The notes under the pieces: generated by a model
Seen by the model: only the letters and a program-made list of their open reading frames with translations
What the model was told of the DNA's origin: nothing
The model's database searches: none
Translations under genes and position numbers: made by a program
Assembly (NCBI GenBank): GCA_963801255.1
Contig: CAWDEC010000019.1
Location: forward strand, 186,001-250,000
Source of the DNA: JAICXG01 sp963801255
Lineage (GTDB): Bacteria > Verrucomicrobiota > Verrucomicrobiia > Chthoniobacterales > UBA10450
Length of the DNA: 64,000 nt
Direction: 5' to 3'
Shown here: positions 54,080 through 62,790 of the stretch, in pieces
Position numbering within the stretch: the first letter of the stretch is position 1
Layout of the letters: the number at the start of each line of letters is the position of its first letter

Positions 54080-54615
54080 GCATCCTCATCGCGGGCATCG
54101 GTAACATTTTCTTTGGCGACGATGCTTTCGGTTGTGAAGTGGCGCAGCAGCTCATCCGCGAGCCGCTCCCCGACGGAGTCCGCGCCTTCGATTATGGCAT
54201 CCGCAGTTACGACCTCGCTTATGCGATGCTCGAGCCCAACGACGCCGTCATTCTGATCGACGCGGTTCCGCGTGGTGAAGAGGCGGGCACCGTTTTCTTG
54301 TTAGAACTCGACATAAATAAGCTGGACAACGCCGGTATCGAGTCCGTGAATGCTCATACGATGAATCCGGTTGCCGTCATGCAACTGGTCCGCTCGCTTG
54401 GCGGATCCCCTCGCAAACTTTACCTCATCGGCTGCGAACCGGCGGTGCTCGAAACGGAAGAGTTAGGCTTGAGCGAAAAAGTCAGGTCCGCTGTTCCACT
54501 CGCGCTCGATATGATTCGGGAACTAATTAGCAAACTCCTTCATGAAAATGAAAACACTCACACGCACGGCACGCGATTGGAAAAACGAGCTGAGGGACCA
54601 GGTTCGAGGACGTGA
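54076..54615 (+). CDS. [NiFe]-hydrogenase maturation protease
   Basis: GTG start overlaps the previous stop (GTGA). 179 residues with GIGNIFFGDDAFG at the N-terminus. Asp16, Asp62 (ILIDAVPRG) and His94 (NAHTMNP) fall at almost the same positions as the Ni ligands Glu16, Asp62 and His93 of E. coli HybD. YLIGCEP is also conserved. It removes the C-terminal peptide of the large subunit after Ni insertion; that subunit is encoded 1.3 kb downstream. Confidence 0.93.
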   Translation: MSILIAGIGNIFFGDDAFGCEVAQQLIREPLPDGVRAFDYGIRSYDLAYAMLEPNDAVILIDAVPRGEEAGTVFLLELDINKLDNAGIESVNAHTMNPVAVMQLVRSLGGSPRKLYLIGCEPAVLETEELGLSEKVRSAVPLALDMIRELISKLLHENENTHTHGTRLEKRAEGPGSRT

Positions 54616-54745
54616 TGAAGGAGCTGGAGATACGGCGCTGTTAGCCTGGGAAATTTTGGGTGGCCTGGTAGTGCTGCTCACAGTGGTGGGCGTCGCTTCC
54701 ATGCTTCCGGAGCTGGTTCGCTATATGCGGATAAAGCGAATGTAG
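54542..54745 (+). CDS. DUF6893-like small single-pass membrane protein
   Basis: 67 residues (or 65 from ATG 54548). A charged N-terminal half is followed by one membrane helix (ILGGLVVLLTVVGVASMLPELVRYMRIKRM). The LPELVRYMRIKRM end is the mark of DUF6893 proteins that I know from actinobacterial group 1h loci. The gene starts inside the protease gene (74-bp overlap, other frame). It could anchor the soluble hydrogenase to the membrane; that is inference. Confidence 0.68.
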   Translation: MKMKTLTRTARDWKNELRDQVRGRDEGAGDTALLAWEILGGLVVLLTVVGVASMLPELVRYMRIKRM

Positions 54746-54879
54746 CCGGGGTCGCGCGTTTCTTCCCACTGGCCACAGGGAAGAATGAAAGATTTTACAA
54801 TTCAATAGCTGGAATCGCTGGGCGATTCGTGCACCGAAAAAAGGTGCCTTTTTCGCTCACAACAGAAGGAAGGATTGGC

Positions 54880-55944
<1,065 letters not shown>

Positions 55945-55956
55945 CCGGAGAAGGAA

Positions 55957-57780
55957 ATGGATACATCCACACTCGATAATCCGCCGCAAACCGAACCTGC
56001 CGCCGCAAAGCCGGCGCAATCCGGCAACCTCGTCGAAATGTCATGGGATCCGGTGACCCGGATTGTTGGCAGTCTCGGCATCTACACAAAGATCGATTTC
56101 GACGCCAAGAAGGTGGCGGAGTGTTTTAGCACTTCGTCAATCTTTCGCGGCTACTCCATCTTCATGCAGAACAAGGATCCGCGAGATGCGCACTTCATCA
56201 CCAGTCGCATCTGCGGGATTTGCGGTGATAACCATGCCACCTGTTCGGTTTACGCACAGAATATGGCGTATGGCGTGAAGCCGCCCCCACTCGGCGAATG
56301 GATCGTCAATCTCGGCGAAGCGGCCGAATACATGTTCGATCACAACATTTTCCAGGACAACCTCGTCGGGGTCGACTTCTGCGAAATGATGGTGAAGGAA
56401 ACGAATCCGGGCGTTTGGGAGAAGGCGCAGAAAACCGAGGCGCCGCACGCGAAGGACCACGGCTATCGCACGATCGCCGACATCATGCATGCCCTCAATC
56501 CATTCGAGGGCGAGTTCTATCGCGAGACGCTCCAGGTCAGCCGCTACACGCGCGAAATGTTTTGCCTGATGGAAGGCCGGCACGTTCATCCATCGACTTT
56601 GTATCCGGGCGGCGTCGGGACCGTGCCGTCAATCCAAGTCTTCACTGATTACCTCGTTAGGCTAACGAGATATGCCGAGTTCATGAAGCGCTGCCTGCCG
56701 CTGCATGATGATCTCTTCGATTTCTTCTATGAAGCCCTTCCAGGATACGAAGAAGTCGGTCGCCGCCGTATTCTTCTCGGGTGCTGGGGCTCGTTCCAGG
56801 ATCCCGATGTTTGCGATTACAACTACAAGACGATGAAAGAATGGGGCGAGGCCATGTTCGTCACGCCCGGCATCGTGATCGATGGCGAACTGGTCACGAC
56901 CAACCTGATCGACATCAATCTCAACATCCGCATTCTGCTTGGCTCCTCTTACTATGAGGATTGGGAGAGCGCGCAGACGTTCGTCAAAACCGATCCGTTA
57001 GGCAATCCGGTTGACCAGCACCATCCCTGGAACCAGACCACGATTCCAAAACCGCAGAAGCGAAATTTCGCGGACAATTATAGCTGGGTCATGTCCCCGC
57101 GCTGGCTTGACAAGCGCACGGGCGATCATCTCGCCCTCGACACCGGCGGCGGACCGATCGCGCGTCTATGGGCAACCGCGCTCGCCGGGCTCGTCGATAT
57201 CGGTTATGTCAAAGCCACTGGCAACAGCGTCAAGATTCGTCTCCCGAAGACTGCTACCAAGGGCGAAGTGGAGTTCGAATGGAAGGTGCCGAAATGGAGC
57301 AACGCAATCGAACGCGATCGCGCCCGCACCTATTTCCAGGTATACGCCTGCGCCTGCGCCTACTACTTCATCGAGAAAGCGATGGCGGAAGTGCACGCGG
57401 GACGGAGCGCGACCTTCACACCCTTTAAAGTGCCGGACGAGGCTATCGGATGCGGTTTCCATGAAGCCGTGCGCGGCGTCCTGTCGCATCACCTCGTCAT
57501 CCGCGGGGGCAAGATCGCAAATTATCATCCTTATCCGCCCACTCCGTGGAACGCGAACCCGCGTGACATCTACGGCACGCCCGGACCCTACGAAGACGCC
57601 GTGCAAAACACGCCGCTCTTTGAGGAGAACGGACCCGATAAATTCAAAGGTATCGACATCATGCGTGCTGTTCGGAGCTTCGATCCTTGTCTCCCCTGTG
57701 GAGTGCACATGTATCTCGGCGGCGGCAAACTCTTGAAACAGCGGCATACCCCGACGGCCTTGATGGGCCTCGCGAAATAA
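55957..57780 (+). CDS. hhyL: Group 1h [NiFe]-hydrogenase large subunit
   Basis: 607 residues. The L1 motif RICGICGDNH places C86, C89 and H93. The L2 motif DPCLPCGVH places C578 and C581, the four Cys ligands of the NiFe centre being one pair from each. A 23-residue extension after H584 should be removed by the maturation protease. SFDPCLPCGVHMYLGGGK is typical of group 1h (formerly group 5), which oxidises atmospheric H2. It starts 12 bp after the small subunit gene, with an RBS (GGAGAAGG). The enzyme probably feeds electrons to the respiratory chain. Confidence 0.96.
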   Translation: MDTSTLDNPPQTEPAAAKPAQSGNLVEMSWDPVTRIVGSLGIYTKIDFDAKKVAECFSTSSIFRGYSIFMQNKDPRDAHFITSRICGICGDNHATCSVYAQNMAYGVKPPPLGEWIVNLGEAAEYMFDHNIFQDNLVGVDFCEMMVKETNPGVWEKAQKTEAPHAKDHGYRTIADIMHALNPFEGEFYRETLQVSRYTREMFCLMEGRHVHPSTLYPGGVGTVPSIQVFTDYLVRLTRYAEFMKRCLPLHDDLFDFFYEALPGYEEVGRRRILLGCWGSFQDPDVCDYNYKTMKEWGEAMFVTPGIVIDGELVTTNLIDINLNIRILLGSSYYEDWESAQTFVKTDPLGNPVDQHHPWNQTTIPKPQKRNFADNYSWVMSPRWLDKRTGDHLALDTGGGPIARLWATALAGLVDIGYVKATGNSVKIRLPKTATKGEVEFEWKVPKWSNAIERDRARTYFQVYACACAYYFIEKAMAEVHAGRSATFTPFKVPDEAIGCGFHEAVRGVLSHHLVIRGGKIANYHPYPPTPWNANPRDIYGTPGPYEDAVQNTPLFEENGPDKFKGIDIMRAVRSFDPCLPCGVHMYLGGGKLLKQRHTPTALMGLAK

Positions 57781-57782
57781 TC

Positions 57783-58475
57783 ATGGCCGAGCAAAGTGCG
57801 GTTCAGGTGATGCTTGAGGCGTCGCCGGATGAAATTTACGACATCGAACTGGAGCACAGCCTGCTTCAGGCTAACGAAAAGCTCGCGCATGAGAATCGCG
57901 CACTGCTCGATCGAAATGGTGTGACCGCGATCGATTTCATGGGCGCAATCGGTTCCGGCAAAACCACGCTCATCACGAAACTGGTCGAGAAGTTGAAAGA
58001 GAAAATGGGCGTGGCGGTTTTTAACGGCGATGCCACCACGAGCAATGACGCCGACGCCATCGCGAAACAGAACGTACCGGTCGTTCAGATTGCGACGATC
58101 AACGGTTGTCACCTCGATGCCAACCTGGTGGGCAAAGGCTTAAAAAAAATCCCACTCGAAAATCTCAAAATGATTTTCATTGAGAACATCGGAAATCTGA
58201 TTTGCCCGGCGGAGTTTCCGTTAGGCTCGAAAGCGCGCGTCGTCGTCGTGAGCGTGACCGAAGGACCGTGGATGGTGCGAAAACATCCGCACATGTTCCT
58301 CGGCTCGCAGGTGGTTGTGATTAATAAGATCGACCTCGCCGATGCGATGGAAGTGAGCGTCGATCAACTGATCGCCGACGTGCACGCGCTTAAGCCCGAT
58401 ATCAAAGTCATTCCAACGAGCTGCAAGAACGGCGTGGGTCTCGACGAAGTCGCGCAAACACTCCTCGCGATCTAG
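57783..58475 (+). CDS. hypB: Hydrogenase nickel-incorporation GTPase HypB
   Basis: ATG 57783 follows the large-subunit stop by 2 bp; the longer frame is a shadow. 230 residues with P-loop GAIGSGKTT (54-62), the Ni/Zn site Cys109-His110 and Cys141, and the G4-like NKIDL motif. It lacks the N-terminal CxxCGC high-affinity Ni motif and the His stretch of some HypB proteins. It delivers Ni to the hydrogenase large subunit together with HypA. Confidence 0.95.
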   Translation: MAEQSAVQVMLEASPDEIYDIELEHSLLQANEKLAHENRALLDRNGVTAIDFMGAIGSGKTTLITKLVEKLKEKMGVAVFNGDATTSNDADAIAKQNVPVVQIATINGCHLDANLVGKGLKKIPLENLKMIFIENIGNLICPAEFPLGSKARVVVVSVTEGPWMVRKHPHMFLGSQVVVINKIDLADAMEVSVDQLIADVHALKPDIKVIPTSCKNGVGLDEVAQTLLAI

Positions 58476-58486
58476 GCCTCACGAGC

Positions 58487-58882
58487 ATGCATGAGTTTTC
58501 GATCGCGTCCGGTCTCGTCGAAAAACTCCTCGATTTCGCGGAACAGAATCCAGACAAGAAAATCGTCGAGGTACGTGTGGCGATCGGTGAGTTCGCTCAG
58601 ATTGAAGAGGAGCAGCTGCGTTTCTGCTACGACTCAATCATCAGCGAAATGCCAATCGCGGGTTCCAGCCTGACGATTGAACCAGTTCTCGGCAAAGTTG
58701 CCTGCTCGCACTGCGGCTATCAGGGGCCACCAAAATATTGGGACGGCATCTTGCACGGCCAGCCGGTTGCGACCCTGCAATGTCCAGGCTGTGGCAAAGC
58801 CGCCGAAGCAATCGCAGGGAACGAGTGTGCCATCCGTTCCATTCGCTATCAGCCTAACGAGATGGCTCGTACCGCCTCATGA
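58487..58882 (+). CDS. hypA: Hydrogenase nickel-incorporation protein HypA
   Basis: 131 residues beginning MHEFSIA with the Ni-binding His2. The zinc-binding CSHC (73-76) and CPGC (99-102) pairs are present. It is the Ni chaperone that partners HypB. The C-terminus after the last zinc pair is 25 residues longer than the minimal family. It overlaps the transporter gene start (ATGA). Confidence 0.95.
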   Translation: MHEFSIASGLVEKLLDFAEQNPDKKIVEVRVAIGEFAQIEEEQLRFCYDSIISEMPIAGSSLTIEPVLGKVACSHCGYQGPPKYWDGILHGQPVATLQCPGCGKAAEAIAGNECAIRSIRYQPNEMARTAS

Positions 58883-59649
58883 ACACGCTCTTCCCCATTC
58901 TTCTCTTCGGTTTTTTCCTCGGTATGCGACACGCGACCGATTCGGATCACGTCGTCGCAGTGACCACGATCGTCAGCCGTCAGCGAAGCATTTGGAACGC
59001 GGCGTGGACCGGCATCTTCTGGGGCATTGGCCATAGCCTGACACTGTTGGCAATCGGCGGTGCGATCATTCTCTTTGGCATCGTCATTCCGGCAAAGCTC
59101 GGGATGAGCCTCGAGTTTTGCGTCGCGCTCATGCTGATCTTGCTCGGCGGAATTAATCTGCGGACAACGTTTCGAGCCGTCGAGACACAGATCGATCAGG
59201 AAGGCGTGCATCACCACGCGCATCGGCACGGGGATTATGTCCACAGCCATTCGCATGGACACGAAGTCGAGACTCATGGGCACGCGGAAGAAGACGTGCC
59301 GCCGGCAAAGCTCGATCGCGCGTTTGGGCGCTCGAAATTTTACCGGGCCTTGCGTCCGTTCATCATCGGCGTCGTGCACGGTTTGGCCGGTTCGGCGGCG
59401 GTGGCGCTCCTTGTCCTCCCCATTATTCGCGACCCGCTTTGGGCAGTGGCTTACCTGCTCATCTTTGGTCTCGGTACGATCGCGGGGATGATGCTGATTA
59501 CGGCGGCAATCGCCGTGCCGGTTTCCTATTCAACGCGTTTTCAATGGGTGCATCGCCACCTTGGCACTGCGGCCGGCGTCCTTAGTCTTGGTTTCGGTTC
59601 GTTCCTCGTTTACCAGATCGGCTTCGTCGAAGGGCTCTTCACCCGCTGA
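58879..59649 (+). CDS. NiCoT-like nickel transporter
   Basis: 256 residues with about 7 hydrophobic helices. RHATDSDH fits the Ni/Co-binding HX4DH signature in the second-helix region of NiCoT permeases (GFFLGMRHATDSDHVVAVTTIVSRQRS). A His-rich cytoplasmic loop (VHHHAHRHGDYVHSHSHGHEVETHGHAEED) follows. Placement between hypA and hypF points to Ni supply for hydrogenase. A HupE/UreJ-like assignment is the alternative. Confidence 0.87.
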   Translation: MNTLFPILLFGFFLGMRHATDSDHVVAVTTIVSRQRSIWNAAWTGIFWGIGHSLTLLAIGGAIILFGIVIPAKLGMSLEFCVALMLILLGGINLRTTFRAVETQIDQEGVHHHAHRHGDYVHSHSHGHEVETHGHAEEDVPPAKLDRAFGRSKFYRALRPFIIGVVHGLAGSAAVALLVLPIIRDPLWAVAYLLIFGLGTIAGMMLITAAIAVPVSYSTRFQWVHRHLGTAAGVLSLGFGSFLVYQIGFVEGLFTR

Positions 59650-60881
59650 AACCGGAGCGGCGCAAAATTGTCGTGCGTGGCGCTGTCCAAGGCGTCGGCT
59701 TTCGACCTTTTGTTTATCGGCTCGCGACGGAACTGGGCTTGAAAGGCTGGGTGATCAACTCCGCCCAAGGCGTCTTCATCGAGGTGGAAGGTTTGCCTAA
59801 CGAGTTAGCGGATTTTGCGCAACGCCTCCGCAGCGAGAAACCCGCCCGGGCCATCATCCAAAGTTGCGAGTCGTCACAGCTTGCGGCCCGCGGTTACGAA
59901 AAGTTCGAGATCCGCGAAAGCAGCGACGCGGGAAGCAAGACGGCGCTGATTCTGCCGGACATCGCAACCTGCGCCGATTGTCTACGCGAGATATTTGATC
60001 CGACGAATCGCCGTTTCCGTTATCCGTTCACCAACTGCACGAATTGCGGCCCGCGTTTCTCGATTATCGAAGCGCTACCTTACGACCGGGCCAACACATC
60101 GATGAAGAAATTCGCGATGTGCCAGGATTGCGCGAGGGAATACCGCGATCCAGCCGACCGGCGTTTCCATGCCGAGCCAAACGCCTGCCCGCGCTGCGGG
60201 CCACAACTTCAGCTTTGGGATTCGTTAGGCGAAATCCTCTCACAGAGAGAGAATGCTCTTGATGGAGCCGCTGCCGAGATTTGCGCAGGGAAGGTCGTTG
60301 CAGTCAAAGGGCTCGGCGGTTTTCAGCTGCTTGTTGACGCGCGAAACGCGGACGCAATCCAGCATTTGCGCGAGCGGAAGCATCGAGAAGAAAAGCCCTT
60401 TGCAGTCATGTTTTCATCGCTCGAGTCGATCCGGGCATATTGCGAAGTTTCTGCTCTGGAAGAGCAGATCCTTACATCACCCGAATGCCCGATCGCATTA
60501 TTACGCCGGAGGGAGGTTTCGTCTGCCCCGCCGATTAAAGGCCCCGCACGACAATTCGACGCGCTCGCCCCGCGTAATCCCAATCTCGGCGTCATGCTTC
60601 CTTACACGCCGCTGCATCATCTTCTCTTGCGCCTGCTCAATTTTCCGATTGTCGCGACGAGCGGCAACATCAGCGACGAGCCAATTTGCATTGATGAGTG
60701 CGAAGCCCGCGAGCGGCTGTGCGGAATCGCGGACTTCTTTCTCGTCCATGATCGTCCGATCGTTAGGCACATGGATGATTCGGTCGTTAGGCTGTTGGCT
60801 GGGCGCGAACTGGTCCTGCGCCGAGCGCGCGGTTATGCGCCGCTGCCGATCACTCTTGCGTCGGGAATCGCGAGATCGTGA
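59646..60881 (+). CDS. hypF: HypF, N-terminal part (acylphosphatase, zinc fingers, YrdC domain)
   Basis: Contains acylphosphatase (VVRGAVQGVGFRPFVYRLA), the two HypF zinc fingers (CADCLREIFDP to NCTNCGPRFS; CQDCAREYRDP to CPRCG), and the YrdC/Sua5-like domain up to about residue 400. The first GTG (59673) would drop beta-strand 1. An in-frame CTG at 59646, overlapping the transporter stop (CTGA), restores the LKPERRKIVV segment, so a non-canonical CTG start is possible. The frame ends at TGA 60879-60881, just before the Kae1-like domain, which continues in another frame. HypF makes the CN ligands. Confidence 0.88.
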   Translation: MKPERRKIVVRGAVQGVGFRPFVYRLATELGLKGWVINSAQGVFIEVEGLPNELADFAQRLRSEKPARAIIQSCESSQLAARGYEKFEIRESSDAGSKTALILPDIATCADCLREIFDPTNRRFRYPFTNCTNCGPRFSIIEALPYDRANTSMKKFAMCQDCAREYRDPADRRFHAEPNACPRCGPQLQLWDSLGEILSQRENALDGAAAEICAGKVVAVKGLGGFQLLVDARNADAIQHLRERKHREEKPFAVMFSSLESIRAYCEVSALEEQILTSPECPIALLRRREVSSAPPIKGPARQFDALAPRNPNLGVMLPYTPLHHLLLRLLNFPIVATSGNISDEPICIDECEARERLCGIADFFLVHDRPIVRHMDDSVVRLLAGRELVLRRARGYAPLPITLASGIARS

Positions 60882-61947
60882 ACGGAAAACCGTCCTTGCC
60901 GTAGGTGCGCATTTGAAAAATACCGTCGCGCTCAAAATCGGCTCTGACGTTTTTATCAGCCAGCATCTCGGCGATCTCGCGACCAAAGCCGCGCATGATG
61001 CCTTCATTCGCGCGGCTGCGGATCTGCCGAGGCTTTACGACGCGGCGCCGGAGGTAGTCGTGCACGATCTGCATCCCGAATATCTCTCGACCAAATTTGC
61101 GTTGGAGCAGCCGGGGCAACACGTGGCCATTCAGCATCACGTCGCGCATGTCGTGGCTTGCATGGCAGAAAACGAAATCGCGCCACCGGCTCTTGGCGTT
61201 TCGTGGGATGGCACAGGCTATGGATTGGACGAGACAATCTGGGGTGGTGAATTTTTTCTCGCGAGGAGCGACGGAACGTTTGAGCGCGTGGCCCATTTTC
61301 GGCCATTTCGTCTTCCAGGTGGAGATCAAGCCATCAGGGAACCGCGTCGGAGCGCCCTCGGCGTCCTTTATGAAATCTTCGGCGATGCCGTGTGGGAGAG
61401 GCCGGAAGTCCTAAGTGTTTTTTCGCCTAACGAACTCTCCATTCTCCGCCAAATGCTGGTGAAGCGTTTCAACGCTCCGCTCACCTCCAGTGCGGGCAGG
61501 CTATTCGACGCCGTTGCGGCCCTGATCGGTTTGCGCCAGCGCGCTTCATTCGAAGGTCAGGCGGCAATGGAGCTGGAGTTCGCCGCTCAGGAGTCGTTCA
61601 CCGATGCAGCCTATCCCTTCGAGCTGAGGGCCGAGGCGCCAATCGTGGTCGATTGGGAACCAGCCATCCGGGCCTTACTCGGCGATATAGAGAGCGGGAC
61701 GGCGTCGGCCGTTATCTCGACTAAATTTCATCACATGCTGAGCAAGACCATTCTGGCGACGGCGCAACGCATCGGGGAATCGAAAGTCGCTTTGAGCGGC
61801 GGTTGTTTCCAGAACCGCTTTCTCTCAGAACTGGTGATCGCGGACTTGCGCCGGGAAGGCTTCACGCCCTTCTGGCATCAACGTGTTCCGCCTAACGACG
61901 GTGGAATCGCTCTTGGTCAAGCGGTCGCTGCGACCTGGAGGGCCTAA
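60880..61947 (+). CDS. hypF: HypF, C-terminal part (Kae1/TobZ-like domain) in a shifted frame
   Basis: From 60880 the +1 frame continues the HypF sequence (TVLAVGAHLKNTVALKIG, HHVAHVVACMAEN metal site, GVSWDGTGYGLDETIWGGEF, LSGGCFQNRFLSELV), to a normal C-terminus. A single base difference near 60875-60881 would restore one reading frame. The frame is open further upstream only as a shadow of the N-terminal part. A TTG at 60856 is the only nearby start for a separate protein. The break lies between YrdC and Kae1-like domains. Options are mutation, sequence error, or a real split. Confidence 0.8.
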   Translation, partial: ERKTVLAVGAHLKNTVALKIGSDVFISQHLGDLATKAAHDAFIRAAADLPRLYDAAPEVVVHDLHPEYLSTKFALEQPGQHVAIQHHVAHVVACMAENEIAPPALGVSWDGTGYGLDETIWGGEFFLARSDGTFERVAHFRPFRLPGGDQAIREPRRSALGVLYEIFGDAVWERPEVLSVFSPNELSILRQMLVKRFNAPLTSSAGRLFDAVAALIGLRQRASFEGQAAMELEFAAQESFTDAAYPFELRAEAPIVVDWEPAIRALLGDIESGTASAVISTKFHHMLSKTILATAQRIGESKVALSGGCFQNRFLSELVIADLRREGFTPFWHQRVPPNDGGIALGQAVAATWRA

Positions 61948-61953
61948 CTCCGC

Positions 61954-62790
61954 ATGAGAAAGAAAGCCGAGCCGGCACGCGCGGAAGAAAAACAGGCGGA
62001 AGAAATCATGGATCGAACCGCACCACCGGGTGAGGTGATCTACAAGGCGATCTATGCCGAGGGCGAGCACGAGCTTCATCGCAGTTGGGCCGAGTTAGCG
62101 CTCTCTGGTTTGGCCGCCGGGCTCTCGATGGGTTTCTCCATGCTCGGGGAAGGTCTTCTTCGGGTCTATCTGCCCGCGGCGCACTGGACACCGCTGGTGA
62201 GCAAACTCGGTTACAGCCTTGGTTTCCTCATCGTTATTCTGGGACGCCAGCAACTTTTCTCCAAGAACACCCTGACGGTTATCCTTCCCTTGTTGCGCGA
62301 AAAAAGACCTCACATGCTCGTCAATGTCGCGCGGCTCTGGACGATCGTTTTCGTGATGAACCTGATCGGCACCTTCGTCTTCGCTTGGATGGCCGCTAAA
62401 TCTCCCGTCTTCTCATCCGAAGCGCGGAATGAGTTCGCGAAGATGGGCGAGCATGTTTTGCAGGCAGGTTTTGGCACCCTTCTCCTGCGCGCAATAGTGG
62501 CCGGATGGCTGATCGCGCTCATGGTCTGGCTATTGCCATTTGCTGAATCGGCTCGCATCTGGGTAATCATCATTTTGAGTTATTTGATCGGACTCGGCGA
62601 GCTGCCGCATATCGTCGCGGGGAGTGTGGAAACTTTTTACCTCGTCTGCGCTGGCACGCTCGGTTTCGGAAGTTTTCTTCTCCACTTCGTTTCGCCAGTG
62701 CTGATTGGAAACGTCATCGGTGGAGTGGCGCTTGTGGCGGTTGGGGCACACGCGGAATTCTTCGAGGCCGAAGAACAGAAAAGGAAGTGA
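61954..62790 (+). CDS. Formate/nitrite-transporter (FNT) family channel
   Basis: 278 residues with six membrane helices. A polar N-terminal part of about 45 residues precedes the channel (WAELALSGLAAGLSMGFSMLGEGLLR), then LGRQQLFSKNTLTVILPLL, FGTLLLRAIVAGWLIALMVWLL and a C-terminal region with IGNVIGGVALVAVGAHAEFFE. GNVIGG fits the FNT gate-region signature. FNT channels pass formate, nitrite or other small anions. The YfdC-like subgroup is the nearest match. Why it lies in this operon is unclear. It overlaps the next gene (GTGA). Confidence 0.85.
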   Translation: MRKKAEPARAEEKQAEEIMDRTAPPGEVIYKAIYAEGEHELHRSWAELALSGLAAGLSMGFSMLGEGLLRVYLPAAHWTPLVSKLGYSLGFLIVILGRQQLFSKNTLTVILPLLREKRPHMLVNVARLWTIVFVMNLIGTFVFAWMAAKSPVFSSEARNEFAKMGEHVLQAGFGTLLLRAIVAGWLIALMVWLLPFAESARIWVIIILSYLIGLGELPHIVAGSVETFYLVCAGTLGFGSFLLHFVSPVLIGNVIGGVALVAVGAHAEFFEAEEQKRK

